Assembly: GCA_947494825.1 (NCBI GenBank)
Contig: CANLWN010000003.1
Location: 558,001-622,000, forward strand
Origin: an uncultured Flavobacteriaceae bacterium
GTDB taxonomy: Bacteria > Bacteroidota > Bacteroidia > Flavobacteriales > Flavobacteriaceae
DNA length: 64,000 nt
Reading direction: 5' to 3'
Under the pieces are notes generated by a model, which was not told the DNA's origin, ran no database searches, and saw nothing but the letters and a program-made list of their open reading frames with translations. Both the position numbers and the translations under genes were made by a program. Position 1 is the first letter of the stretch; each line of letters opens with the position of its first letter. Of this stretch, positions 46,145-55,037 are shown one piece after another.

Positions 46145-46270
46145 ACAAAACCAAATGAAATTGTTCGGTGAGGATCCAAAAAAACTATCACTATTCAAAT
46201 CGGAGATGTGCATAAAGCAAGTTTGCCCATATGGTCAATGGGTAGAACAATCAGTATAAAATTGGATACA

Positions 46271-46369
46271 ACGGCTATACCCTGCTCCACAAGTTGATCA
46301 AAAAGCACTATTTTCATGGGGTATAGTATGGATACAACGTGTTTTCTGTATGTCCCGTAGTTAGCTCAC
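46271..46369 (+). repeat. TATTTTCA element, copy 2, with GTTAGCTCAC arm
   Basis: GGCTATACCCTG at the left, AAGTTGATCAAAAAGCAC and TATTTTCATGGGGTATAGTA in the middle, then GGATAC, and GTTAGCTCAC (46360-46369) at the right. GGCTATACCC and GGGTATAG form an internal dyad. It precedes the gene at 46389 by 19 bp. Confidence 0.7.
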
Positions 46370-46388
46370 ATTTAAATCAAAAAACTAT

Positions 46389-46961
46389 TTGCAAAAAGTA
46401 AAGCCTGTACTATCAACTAAAGAAATTGGACCCCTGAGGTTCTATGTTGGAATTATTATTGGATTGGGGTACGGAATTCTTACCCACCTATGGTTTAGGT
46501 TGTCGGACAAAGCAATTTTGGTTTTATCCGACATAAGAAATAGGAATTCAATACTAGTAACAGACTTGACTTTCAGTTTGTACAATTCATTATTGATCAC
46601 ACTGACTTGCGCAGCGCTTGGATTTTGTTTTACCATGTTCTATTGGACAAGTAAGCCGCTACATAGCAACCGAAAAAGAACCTTAAAAATGAGGGTGGCA
46701 AACACAAACAGCATTTTTCAGGGTATGCTCATTTTATTTGTATTCACAAAATTTCTGACATTCGATACTTCGTTAAGATATGATGGATACGGAGTTGATT
46801 TAAAGGGGAACTACGGTTATCTCCCTTTCGCTCTTCCTCTATTCATTTTTCTCTTCAATTGGTTAACGATTTCCAGAGTTTATAAGTCGGGAAAAATTCT
46901 GTTTTTTTCAGCTTTGTGTGTCATCCTATATGGAATTTTATTAACTGTAATACAAACGTGA
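46389..46961 (+). CDS. Hypothetical membrane protein in a cassette-like unit
   Basis: A 190-residue protein with about five hydrophobic segments (FYVGIIIGLGYGILTHLWF, NSLLITLTCAALGFCFTMFYW, MLILFVFTKFLTF, GYLPFALPLFIFLFNW, LFFSALCVILYGILL). The start appears to be TTG at 46389; no in-frame ATG precedes the first helices. No family is recognised. The TGA stop lies within GTGAACTAAC (46958-46967), which pairs (9 of 10) with GTTAGCTCAC at 46360-46369 before the gene. Confidence 0.6.
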   Translation: MQKVKPVLSTKEIGPLRFYVGIIIGLGYGILTHLWFRLSDKAILVLSDIRNRNSILVTDLTFSLYNSLLITLTCAALGFCFTMFYWTSKPLHSNRKRTLKMRVANTNSIFQGMLILFVFTKFLTFDTSLRYDGYGVDLKGNYGYLPFALPLFIFLFNWLTISRVYKSGKILFFSALCVILYGILLTVIQT

Positions 46962-47066
46962 ACTAACATCGGCTATACCCTGCCCCTCCCAAGTTGATCA
47001 AAAAGTAGTATTTTCATAGTATGCATGGATACGCGGAAATTTCCTTATATCCCATAGTTGGCAACA
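46958..47066 (+). repeat. attC-like junction between two cassette-like units; TATTTTCA element, copy 3
   Basis: Starts GTGAACTAAC (3' arm of the first unit) and ends GTTGGCAACA (5' arm of the next, 47057-47066). In between are GGCTATACCCTG, AAGTTGATCAAAAAGTAG, TATTTTCATAGTATGCATGG and ACGGAAATTTCCTTATATCC-like blocks. About 109 bp, a length within the attC range of integrons, but the core GTTRGC differs from the integron GTTRRRY. Confidence 0.6.
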
Positions 47067-47086
47067 ATTAAACAACTGATATTCCA

Positions 47087-47623
47087 ATGAGGCAATTACT
47101 TTTATTATTTCTGATTACGGTTACATCGTGTTCAGAAACCAAAATCAAAGACGATCTACGTCGGTCCAATCTTGAATTGACTTCTCGTTATTTCAATGAA
47201 GTTTACAATGAAAATAAAATCGACCTGATCGATACATTATTTGTTGAGAATTACGAGCACACCTCAACAGAAGGAAGAAAATTTAGGAGTCGGGACGAAT
47301 TAAAATCTGCGGTAAAGAGAATTGAATCACTTCTTCCAAATTTAAAACTTGAAATAGTAGAGGCGATTCCTGATGAAGAAAAAGTTATGTTCTTGATTCG
47401 AATGGAATCTGATTTGCCGAAAATAGCACACCCATCGACTAAAGCCACAAAAACAGATTTTAATGAAACTTTCATCTTTTGGGTTAAGGACAATAAAATA
47501 TATAAAGGCAGGTCAATTGGAGCGCACTTACCCTTTATAAAACAAGTATCTGGATTTGAAGGCGGACTTTTAGATGTCATTAAAACATTAGCGAAAGAAA
47601 GTGACTCGTTAAAAGTGGAATAA
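47087..47623 (+). CDS. NTF2/SnoaL-like lipoprotein in a cassette-like unit
   Basis: A 178-residue lipoprotein with a short signal peptide and lipobox VTSC (Cys15). The NTF2-like part begins NLELTSRYFNEVYNENKIDLIDTLFVENYEHTS and continues FRSRDELKSAVKRIESLLPNLKLEIVEAI, then NETFIFWVKDNKIYKGRSI. This is the SnoaL/ester-cyclase-like pattern. Flanked by GTTGGCAACA (47057-47066) and its exact complement TGTTGCCAAC (47628-47637), the latter 4 bp after the stop. Confidence 0.8.
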   Translation: MRQLLLLFLITVTSCSETKIKDDLRRSNLELTSRYFNEVYNENKIDLIDTLFVENYEHTSTEGRKFRSRDELKSAVKRIESLLPNLKLEIVEAIPDEEKVMFLIRMESDLPKIAHPSTKATKTDFNETFIFWVKDNKIYKGRSIGAHLPFIKQVSGFEGGLLDVIKTLAKESDSLKVE

Positions 47624-47627
47624 AAAC

Positions 47628-47742
47628 TGTTGCCAACACCATACCTAAAAAATAACGGTTTTGGTCCTTAAACGAAAGATAAACAATAAAATAAAGGCCC
47701 GTTATAAACCGAAAAATTGGTGTATAAAGCCGGTTATGTGCC
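47628..47742 (+). repeat. attC-like junction between cassette-like units
   Basis: Begins TGTTGCCAAC (3' arm of the unit at 47087) and ends GTTATGTGCC (47733-47742, 5' arm of the next). Inside are the complementary words ATAACGG and CCGTTAT, and CAACACCAT / GGTGTATAAAG, so it can fold as an imperfect hairpin. The sequence differs from the TATTTTCA junctions, while the end arms follow the same rule. Confidence 0.55.
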
Positions 47743-47765
47743 ATTTGAAAAACAAACCAACTTAA

Positions 47766-48845
47766 ATGAAAAAACTACTTTTGGGGATTTTTTTAGTTGC
47801 AATTGTAATCAGTTGCAAAGACAATAAAAAAGAAAGGAAGTTTGAAAATTCTTCGGACGAAATTTCAAATATCGTTGAAGAAAATGCCATTACCCTTCTA
47901 AAAGACGAACGATTTCATTCTGTCTCCATAGCTGTCGTAAAAGATGAAATTGAAATATCAAAACATTACGGGGAACTCGAAATTGGAAAGGAAAACCCGC
48001 CTAACGATTCTACCGTTTATGAAATCGCTTCAGTAACAAAAACATTTTTAGGTACAATAGCGGCAAAAGCTGTTCTGGACGGTAAAATCAATTTAAACGA
48101 TGATGTTCGAATCTATTTAGAACAATCTTACCCGAATCTTGAATTTGATAAAAAACCCGTAACGATCAAACATCTTTTAACCCACACCAGTGGGTTCCCA
48201 AATTTCCCCATTAAAGGAGAGAACAAACCTGATTTTTTTGAAGGATTAAAAGAAATAAAAATAGAATCAAAAATCGGTTCAAACTATGCATATTCCAATA
48301 CGGCACCTGAATTGATGGCATACATTATAGAAAAAGTATATGATATGCCGTACGAGCAACTATTATCAAAATACATTTTTGTACCAAATGAAATGAAAAG
48401 CACAAAATTTGACTTGAGTGAAGAAGAGCGGTCACGCCTAATAAAAGGCTATAATGATGAAAACGAATTGATGCCAAATTTTAAACGGAATTTATGGGGT
48501 GGTACGGTCGGACTACATTCTACGACATCAGACCTACTTAAATACATACGATTACAGTTGGACGAGACCAACCCTATAATAAAAGAATCACACAAGGAAT
48601 TTCTTGAGACGCCATATGATTTCTCAATCGGCTATCATTGGAATATACTTAAAGAAGGTGACAACATCATTTACAGACATCACGGAGGGATATTTGGAAT
48701 GCAAAATTGGCTGATGATTTACCCAAAATACAATATGGGTGTTTCCATCTTGAGCAATACCAGTTTTGATGAAACCGGGGATATCTTGGAAGAAATTGCG
48801 GAGAACATAGCAGAAGAAATCAAGGGCATAAAAAAAATTGACTAG
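47766..48845 (+). CDS. Serine hydrolase of the class C beta-lactamase fold
   Basis: A 359-residue lipoprotein (lipobox VISC, Cys17). It has the catalytic Ser89-x-x-Lys92 in ASVTK, the Tyr176-Ser-Asn178 motif in AYSNTA, and the C-terminal H-x-G in RHHGGIFG. All three motifs of the penicillin-recognising serine hydrolase family are present. It may act as a D,D-peptidase, esterase or peptidase; lactamase activity is not implied. The gene is flanked by GTTATGTGCC and GGTATACAAC (48853-48862), which pair at 9 of 10 positions if G-U pairs are allowed. Confidence 0.88.
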   Translation: MKKLLLGIFLVAIVISCKDNKKERKFENSSDEISNIVEENAITLLKDERFHSVSIAVVKDEIEISKHYGELEIGKENPPNDSTVYEIASVTKTFLGTIAAKAVLDGKINLNDDVRIYLEQSYPNLEFDKKPVTIKHLLTHTSGFPNFPIKGENKPDFFEGLKEIKIESKIGSNYAYSNTAPELMAYIIEKVYDMPYEQLLSKYIFVPNEMKSTKFDLSEEERSRLIKGYNDENELMPNFKRNLWGGTVGLHSTTSDLLKYIRLQLDETNPIIKESHKEFLETPYDFSIGYHWNILKEGDNIIYRHHGGIFGMQNWLMIYPKYNMGVSILSNTSFDETGDILEEIAENIAEEIKGIKKID

Positions 48846-48852
48846 AAATAAG

Positions 48853-48862
48853 GGTATACAAC
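48853..48862 (+). repeat. 3' arm GGTATACAAC of the last cassette-like unit
   Basis: Lies 7 bp after the serine hydrolase stop. Reversed, it reads GTTGTATACC and pairs with GTTATGTGCC at 47733-47742, including two G-U pairs. It is followed by GACCTGCCTGCCA, a word also found after the DUF6090 gene at about 20791. Confidence 0.45.
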
Positions 48863-48998
48863 TCTGGTAATGACCTGCCTGCCAAAGTCGACCATCATGT
48901 TATGCTTCATTTGTATCGGTTGCAAAATGTGACAGAAAAGGAAACCGAACAAATTCCAATGGTGGTCGATTCAACTGCGTCCTTAGGGAATTGGGCCG

Positions 48999-50432
48999 CT
49001 ACTGGTTGGGAAACCGACTTCTTTCACCCATAAAATTATCAAATTTCAATTTTGAATAATTTCCCAGACTATCCGGCACAAACTCCAATCTGGACCAAAA
49101 TTGCCTGTTAATGAACTTAATGATCTGACCTTCCTGGCCTACAACGGGTATTAATGGGGCCCCATCGGAAAGTAACATCCCATGATCATAGGTAATGGTA
49201 ACGGTACCATTCGGATTGTAAAAATTTTCATCAAACTGAAAGGTCCCGAGCATTTCCCGGGCCAGGTCATAATTGACTTCAGTCGGACTAACCAGGTTTA
49301 GCTGCTCATAGTCTTCCCCGAAAACTATCGCGGCGATTTTGGGAACGTTAAAGTAAGGGATGTGTATCTTAATATTCGATAGCATTATCACGGTTAACCC
49401 TTCTTCGGGATAAACTACAAAATAGCACGAAAAACCAGGTGAGCTTCCACTTCGGTAATGGCGGAGTCGATCGTCCTGGCGATTACTGGATATGCCGTAT
49501 CCTAAACTTGATCCGTAATACGAAGCTGTCATTTTCGTCCAAGAATCATGCGTCAGCAACTTTTTGTGCATCATAGCCTCTGCAAAGGCATTGAGGTCGT
49601 GCGCCGTGGAATATATGGAAGCATGCCCAATTTTCGTGGACCAGTGAATCTGCTGGGCACGCTTTAATCCTGTCACCCCTTCCTGCTCATATCCTATGGC
49701 CAGATCCTGAATATGGTCATAAACTTTATCATACCCATAATGACCCGTATCGGTCATTCCCAAAGGGGCAAAAATTTTGTGTTCAAGATATTCCCCAAAG
49801 GATGCTCCGGACACCAATTCTATTACCTTGGCCAAAAGAATATAGGAAGAGCCAGAGTGTCTATACTTTGCCCCTGGCTCGGCAATCGGTTCCAATTCTT
49901 TGATTAGATCCACCAGCGCATCCAGGGTATGGGCAGTTTTGGTCAATTTGGCGTAAGACCCGTCTGCTTGCGAAACCACTCTTGGCAATCCGGATCTTTC
50001 CGTAAGTAAATGATGAATGGTGATCTTTTCCGAATTCGCAATTTTGGGAATAAATTTGTTCAACGGGTCATCAACAGATAACTTTCCTTCTTCTACAAGC
50101 TGCATTATGGCGACCGCAGTAAACATCGCGGAAATAGAACCTATTAAGAATTTTGATTTGACGGTAGTTTTTGTTCGACTTTCGCGGTCGGCATACCCAT
50201 AAGGTTTTGATAACACGATGCTATCCTTTTGTTTGACAAACACCATCCCACTAAAATTATTTGAATTGGAAAGGGGACGGATTAGCGTGTCAATTTGAGC
50301 AGCGAGATTTGGTGTCCCGGGAAATTTTGCCTTTTCGGGTCCCTGGCGGCATGAGGTGTAACTCAGTACCATACAAAGCACCAACACCTTACCCAAAAAA
50401 GGGTTTATTCTTGATTTTTGCGTGCGGACCAT
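48999..50432 (-). CDS. Serine hydrolase homologue lacking catalytic Lys and Asn
   Basis: A 477-residue protein with a signal peptide (lipobox-like SYTSC). It has the fold of the class C beta-lactamase/D,D-peptidase family: KSKFLIGSISAMFTAVAIMQLVEEGKL, ITIHHLLTERSGLP and a YRHSGSSYILLAKVIELV helix. But the SxxK motif reads Ser99-Ile-Ser-Ala102, and YxN reads Tyr190-Arg-His192. Both the general base Lys and the Asn are absent; the codon at 102 is clearly GCG in the sequence. It is probably not a hydrolase of the usual type and may be a binding or regulatory pseudoenzyme. Confidence 0.82.
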   Translation of the reverse strand: MVRTQKSRINPFLGKVLVLCMVLSYTSCRQGPEKAKFPGTPNLAAQIDTLIRPLSNSNNFSGMVFVKQKDSIVLSKPYGYADRESRTKTTVKSKFLIGSISAMFTAVAIMQLVEEGKLSVDDPLNKFIPKIANSEKITIHHLLTERSGLPRVVSQADGSYAKLTKTAHTLDALVDLIKELEPIAEPGAKYRHSGSSYILLAKVIELVSGASFGEYLEHKIFAPLGMTDTGHYGYDKVYDHIQDLAIGYEQEGVTGLKRAQQIHWSTKIGHASIYSTAHDLNAFAEAMMHKKLLTHDSWTKMTASYYGSSLGYGISSNRQDDRLRHYRSGSSPGFSCYFVVYPEEGLTVIMLSNIKIHIPYFNVPKIAAIVFGEDYEQLNLVSPTEVNYDLAREMLGTFQFDENFYNPNGTVTITYDHGMLLSDGAPLIPVVGQEGQIIKFINRQFWSRLEFVPDSLGNYSKLKFDNFMGERSRFPNQ

Positions 50433-50647
50433 ACATTACATACTTCGGGAAATAGGTTTGGTTACAAAAGTTTCGTAATTTGAGTTTTGCCCGGCAAATG
50501 TGGCAACCGACCCCTTTCTAACGCCCGAAACCCCTATACGGGCCCTATTTCCTGCCATGTAACCTCCGTATTAGCTTTTGAAACGTCGCTGGCAAAGCGT
50601 CTATGGTCTATTTTGTAATTTTAGTACATAACATAAATCCTAGCACT

Positions 50648-51727
50648 ATGAAACGGACAATTTTACACCTCATTTTTGCATTGTTACTCAGCGGTATTTC
50701 CCAACACGTCTTTGGTCAAAACACCTATGAAGATCTTCAAGGCCGTTTTGTCCTAGATCTGCCCAAGGGTTGGGCATTGGAGCCTCAAACCGTTGATAAA
50801 GTCTATATCTTCAAGGGAAAGAGCAAATCGCTTATCGTTGAATACAACGAGGACACTAATGATATTGACCAACTGTTTTTAAACGGTTTGGCCACCTTAA
50901 AATCCTCCGGGCTATCCAAGCCTGAAACGCATAGCGAAATTAAGCAGCTGAAAATAAATGGCCTTCAGGCCAAGTGGGGTGTTTACAAATCCGACTACAA
51001 TGCTTCGGGCATTACGGTTACCCTATACGGCCTGGTAGGGAGTTTAGGACTGCAGGATCAGGGTCTCTATGCCATAGCGATCCTAAATGAAAAAGACCTT
51101 AAGAAATGGGAGGCCGTTATTGAAAACATCTTTCAAAGTTTTCGACTCCCGGGGGAACAGTTAAGTGGTGTCCAGGAAATCAGCAGCACGGAGACCGCCG
51201 ACGACTCGGATGTTTCCCAGGCCGCAACGACCAATGGATCTACCGCCGATGCAGAAGATAGCGGTTCCAAAAAAAGTGCGCCCACTCGCTGGACCCACGA
51301 CGAATTTTCAATTACCCTGCCCGAGGGGTGGCATGAACAAGAGGGGAACAGGGCCATGGAAAAGGAAATGATCGGTTGGTTCAACTATGCACCTATTGCC
51401 GGAGCCAACTCCATGTTGTTCTGTTACCAGGGCATTATATGGAACAGAAAGCTGATCTCACAAACCGCCGACAAGACCGTCAAGGCCGCTATGCCCGACG
51501 CCGAACTTACCAACAGCTACGTGACCAAATTGGCCAACAACAAAAAAGCCAATGTTATGGTGTATACCGGAAGCGGCGTTTCCAATGGCAATGAGGTGGA
51601 GCTGGGTTCGGTAAACATCATTTACCGGGGCGGCAAATGTGTCCTGCACCAATTTGGACTGGGTCCCTTAAAAGAGATAGCCACCTTGGAAAAGCAGTTG
51701 TTGGCCATCGCCAATTCCGTAGAATAA
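50648..51727 (+). CDS. Secreted protein with two PsbP/DUF1795-like domains
   Basis: A 359-residue secreted protein. The ATG at 50648 gives the signal peptide (LIFALLLSGISQHVFGQ). An in-frame stretch of 15 codons upstream is not signal-like. Two related domains are visible: FVLDLPKGWALEPQ... (about 33-170) and FSITLPEGWHEQEG... (about 220-355), each starting with a strand and the phrase LP-G-W. A Ser/Thr/Asp-rich linker joins them. The function is unknown. It is followed 7 bp later by the PQQ-like propeller gene, so the two are coupled. Confidence 0.72.
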   Translation: MKRTILHLIFALLLSGISQHVFGQNTYEDLQGRFVLDLPKGWALEPQTVDKVYIFKGKSKSLIVEYNEDTNDIDQLFLNGLATLKSSGLSKPETHSEIKQLKINGLQAKWGVYKSDYNASGITVTLYGLVGSLGLQDQGLYAIAILNEKDLKKWEAVIENIFQSFRLPGEQLSGVQEISSTETADDSDVSQAATTNGSTADAEDSGSKKSAPTRWTHDEFSITLPEGWHEQEGNRAMEKEMIGWFNYAPIAGANSMLFCYQGIIWNRKLISQTADKTVKAAMPDAELTNSYVTKLANNKKANVMVYTGSGVSNGNEVELGSVNIIYRGGKCVLHQFGLGPLKEIATLEKQLLAIANSVE

Positions 51728-51734
51728 TCCAATC

Positions 51735-53615
51735 ATGGAAAGCAGATCCAAAATAGGGTGGATTTTAGGCCTTGTGCTGTTAACTATGCCTATGGGGCAT
51801 GCACAAAAAGAATTGTGGATGTCCTCCTCCGACGCCAATATTAGTAAAAGAGCGCAAAGGCAACCCGCTCCGAAATTCCAAATTCCGACAGGGGCATCAC
51901 ATGTGGACAATATGCAATTAATTGGCCCTGATAGGCTTCTGGTAGGACTGCGCGAAGATGCGCAAGGCGTTCCCAACGCCGATTACCTTTTAATAGATAC
52001 ACGCAAGGGAACGGTGCTCTGGCGTTATCCCCGGGAGAAAGGAGCATATCACATCCAATTGATTTTTGATGATCTGCTGCTTATAAGGGTCGATGGTGAA
52101 AAAAAGACCGATTTTTTGGCTTTGGACCCCACCAACGGTACTGAAAAATGGAGGCGGAGTTTCAAAAGTAAAAATACGTCCTTTTTGCCGGTGCTTCCGA
52201 GCGGGCAAATATGGGCTTTTCAAGACACGTCAAAAAAAGTACAGATTACCGGTTTTACTATCGCCGATGGGGAGACCGTTTGGCAATCGGAAAGTGCCGG
52301 GACCATGGAAAATTCGCCCTCACCCGTGGTCCATGACCCCTACGTCTTTACTACGTTTGACGGCTTAAAAGCGCTAGATCCCCGAAAGGGTACGGTCTTG
52401 TATAACCTTCCGGAACTCCAATTGCATGCGCTATCGCCCCCCTTGGAATTTGATGATTCACATCTTTATGTCATCACAAAAAACAATGACCTGGCCATGG
52501 TCGACAAGGCGTCCGGAACCATCCTGTCCCGCACCCCATTGTCCGATAACATTACGTTTACCAATGTGTATCACCAGGATGGCGTTTTATATCTTCGGGG
52601 GCTCGATGATCAGGCATCGCATTATTTGATTGCTTTCTCCGTAACCGATAAAAAAGAGCTTTGGCGGTACACGATCGGTGAACCGCTACTAAGCAACCTG
52701 GTGCTACACAAGGGAAAATTGTTTATGGGAACGGCGAGTTCCTTACTAGCCTTAAACAGTAGTAATGGCAATCAGATGCTGGCCGTGAAGGTCACCGATA
52801 CCGGAAGAAATTACCCCGTTACGCTTAGAGAGGTCGCAGGGAATATTGTTTATGTGGGAGAACTGGTCATCGCAGCCTATGATGCCACTACCGGAATCCA
52901 AACGTACAAACATGGGATGAGTCCGTTGGGCCCCGACCTGCACCTCAACGGTCTTGATGCCTCCATTCCGAACCTCAAAGAAGAACTGGGCAAACTGAAA
53001 GCGAGTGCTTCCCCCGGACTGGGGGCTATGGCCAATGCCGAAACACGATCCTATCAGCAGATGGCCAACAGACATTATTCCGATTATTTGAGCTATAAAA
53101 ACTCCGGAAATTATTCTTCGAGCCAACACAGTTATACGCGCTATAAAATTTCCAACGAGATGGCCAAAACACAGGCCACCGTGGCCATGGCCATTTCATT
53201 GGCAGAATTGGGAGGCGCCATTGCAAAGGGGATGCAAGCTGCAGCGGTCAAGGCATCCATTGAGAAGCAAGAGCTTTTTAGAAAATCCATACTGGACGTG
53301 TATTCCCGGTCCCAGTCGGCCGCATATCTCTATAGGCCCCATATGGCGTATCACAGTAGCAACGATCAATTCGCGACCTTGAGTTTGATCCACTTGCCCA
53401 GCGGTAAAATACGCCGGACCTATTTATCGCCCATCTATCAGAGCTACGGCCTTTGGAACCTGGTAGATTTTGAAAACCAAACAGTGTATCATCACGGTAT
53501 AGGTATGAACCCTGCGCTGTATACCTTGAGCAAAGCCCGAAAGTCGACCCTTTTTTCCAAAATCAAGACCGTAGAGACCTTTATTATAGCCGTGCCGCTT
53601 CGGCTGCAGGAATAA
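51735..53615 (+). CDS. Secreted PQQ-like beta-propeller protein
   Basis: A 626-residue exported protein with signal peptide (LVLLTMPMGHAQ). Residues about 50-400 are repeated propeller blades: LLIDTRKGTVLWRYP, LALDPTNGTEKWRRS, GFTIADGETVWQSE, KALDPRKGTVLYNL, AMVDKASGTILSRT, AFSVTDKKELWRY, LALNSSNGNQMLAV. The repeated D-x-x-x-G-x-x-x-W is typical of PQQ_2/PQQ-like repeats. Residues about 430-530 are helical and Ser/Tyr-rich, then a strand-rich C-terminus. There is no sign of catalytic PQQ ligands, so a binding role is likely. It is cotranscribed with the gene at 50648. Confidence 0.85.
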   Translation: MESRSKIGWILGLVLLTMPMGHAQKELWMSSSDANISKRAQRQPAPKFQIPTGASHVDNMQLIGPDRLLVGLREDAQGVPNADYLLIDTRKGTVLWRYPREKGAYHIQLIFDDLLLIRVDGEKKTDFLALDPTNGTEKWRRSFKSKNTSFLPVLPSGQIWAFQDTSKKVQITGFTIADGETVWQSESAGTMENSPSPVVHDPYVFTTFDGLKALDPRKGTVLYNLPELQLHALSPPLEFDDSHLYVITKNNDLAMVDKASGTILSRTPLSDNITFTNVYHQDGVLYLRGLDDQASHYLIAFSVTDKKELWRYTIGEPLLSNLVLHKGKLFMGTASSLLALNSSNGNQMLAVKVTDTGRNYPVTLREVAGNIVYVGELVIAAYDATTGIQTYKHGMSPLGPDLHLNGLDASIPNLKEELGKLKASASPGLGAMANAETRSYQQMANRHYSDYLSYKNSGNYSSSQHSYTRYKISNEMAKTQATVAMAISLAELGGAIAKGMQAAAVKASIEKQELFRKSILDVYSRSQSAAYLYRPHMAYHSSNDQFATLSLIHLPSGKIRRTYLSPIYQSYGLWNLVDFENQTVYHHGIGMNPALYTLSKARKSTLFSKIKTVETFIIAVPLRLQE

Positions 53616-53762
53616 GGTAGAAGCCCATCAGTTATGCATTTATGGGGCGTATCTTTAGGTTTTGTCCAAGGAACGTCTGAAAAATCGTATTTTCACGTGG
53701 TATCCTATAGACCTATTAATGATGTACTTTAGGGTGTTAAATCATTTTAAATACCAAAACCC

Positions 53763-54665
53763 ATGACTAAAATATATCTAGTAAAATACATGGCACCGAT
53801 TATCGTACTATGTACGATTGGATTGATCTCCTGTAAGGAGAAAAATGCAAAAAAAGTGGCGGTTAAAGAAGATACCACAGCTACCCATTTAAGGGAAGCT
53901 CTTACTTTTTATGCCTCTTTTGATACTGGGGTCAATGCCGATTTTGCAGCAGGAGATTCCCTTATGTACACCGTTCCCAACAGAAATGCCCGCGATTCTG
54001 CCAGAGCGGGCCTGCACAAACCTGATATTAGTCGCCAAGCGGGAAAGGGCAAATATGGGTATGGGCTTCAATTTACCGAGCGTAGCAAAGGATATATCTA
54101 CTATCCCAGCACAGGAAACATAGCTTACAGCAAGGAGAATTGGAACGGGGCCATTTCTTTTTGGTTAAGTCTTGATCCCGCCACCGATCTGGAACCAGGG
54201 TATTGTGACCCCATTCAAATTACGGATGTCAGTTATAACGATGCCGCTATTTGGGTAGATTTTACCAAAGATAACCCCAGGGATTTTAGATTAGGGGTTA
54301 TCGGAGATCGAAATAGCTGGAACCCCGAAGGATTGGAAGAGGAAGATGATCTTTTTCTTCCCCAACTCGCAGCCGTTAACAACCCTCCTTTTGCAACAGG
54401 AAAATGGACACATGTCCTCATTAACTTTTCCGGATTGAATACCGAAAAAGGCGAAGCTTCCCTTTATATGAACGGGGAACTAAAAGGTTCAAGGTCGGAT
54501 ATTACCGATCCCTTTAGCTGGGAATTGGACCAGTCCAACATCTATATCGGACTAAGTTATATAGGACTTATGGACGATTTGTCCCTTTACAACAGAAAGC
54601 TGACCGAAAACGAGATCAAAGCGCTTTATGCTTTGGAAAATGGCGTCCAAACGATTTTGGAATAG
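53763..54665 (+). CDS. LamG/concanavalin A-like lipoprotein
   Basis: A 300-residue lipoprotein with lipobox LISC (Cys24). An internal ATG at residue 10 is a possible alternative start. The mature domain fits the LamG jelly-roll: LTFYASFDTGVNADFA, GLQFTERSKGYIYYP, WNGAISFWLSLDP, KWTHVLINFSGLNTEKGEASLYMNGELKG, and GLMDDLSLYNRKLTENEIKALY. It probably binds glycans at the cell surface. The upstream region (53678-53710) weakly resembles the TATTTTCA element. Confidence 0.82.
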   Translation: MTKIYLVKYMAPIIVLCTIGLISCKEKNAKKVAVKEDTTATHLREALTFYASFDTGVNADFAAGDSLMYTVPNRNARDSARAGLHKPDISRQAGKGKYGYGLQFTERSKGYIYYPSTGNIAYSKENWNGAISFWLSLDPATDLEPGYCDPIQITDVSYNDAAIWVDFTKDNPRDFRLGVIGDRNSWNPEGLEEEDDLFLPQLAAVNNPPFATGKWTHVLINFSGLNTEKGEASLYMNGELKGSRSDITDPFSWELDQSNIYIGLSYIGLMDDLSLYNRKLTENEIKALYALENGVQTILE

Positions 54666-55037
54666 CTAAGGCCCAATATGCGTTATGTTGGGAAGGTGAC
54701 CAAACTCGTTTGTGGCACCCTCGTACGCATGCTTGTCTTGAGCAATGTACCCATTTTAATCGAGTGCTTCATATTGGTCAGGGGTGTAATTTTCAAACCA
54801 ATCCCTTCTTTGACCATGGTCAAACGATCGGGGAAATACTACCTCGAGATTTTAACCATAGTCCCAGATATTTGAAAATAGTGCGAGTTTTGGAATTGCT
54901 TGATTGAAATACTGGAGTTTACGGAACATCGCGAAATACTAACATGGTCCTATCAAACCAACGTTGTTGGACATTGTTTATTAACTTCAATTTGGTTCTG
55001 TCCATTAAACCTGGCTTAAATGAAATCAGCTATGGAA
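54666..55037. other. 372-bp gap without a supported gene
   Basis: Two overlapping plus-strand frames (54678-54875 and 54710-54907) are open, but neither is recognised and they conflict with each other. An AT-rich part near 54950-55030 is between genes on opposite strands. I see no clear terminator hairpin or RNA. Confidence 0.35.

Noticed and set aside
46044-46259. 71-codon plus-strand frame around the GGGCTTGC hairpin
   Set aside because: No family or signal peptide; the hairpin with T-run lies inside it, which argues against a coding role.
46271-48862. Classical integron with integrase
   Set aside because: No tyrosine recombinase gene is seen in the window, and the core GTTRGC does not fit GTTRRRY; reported as cassette-like only.
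54678-54907. Two short plus-strand frames after the LamG gene
   Set aside because: They overlap in different frames, have no recognised motif, and neither has a clear ribosome-binding site.
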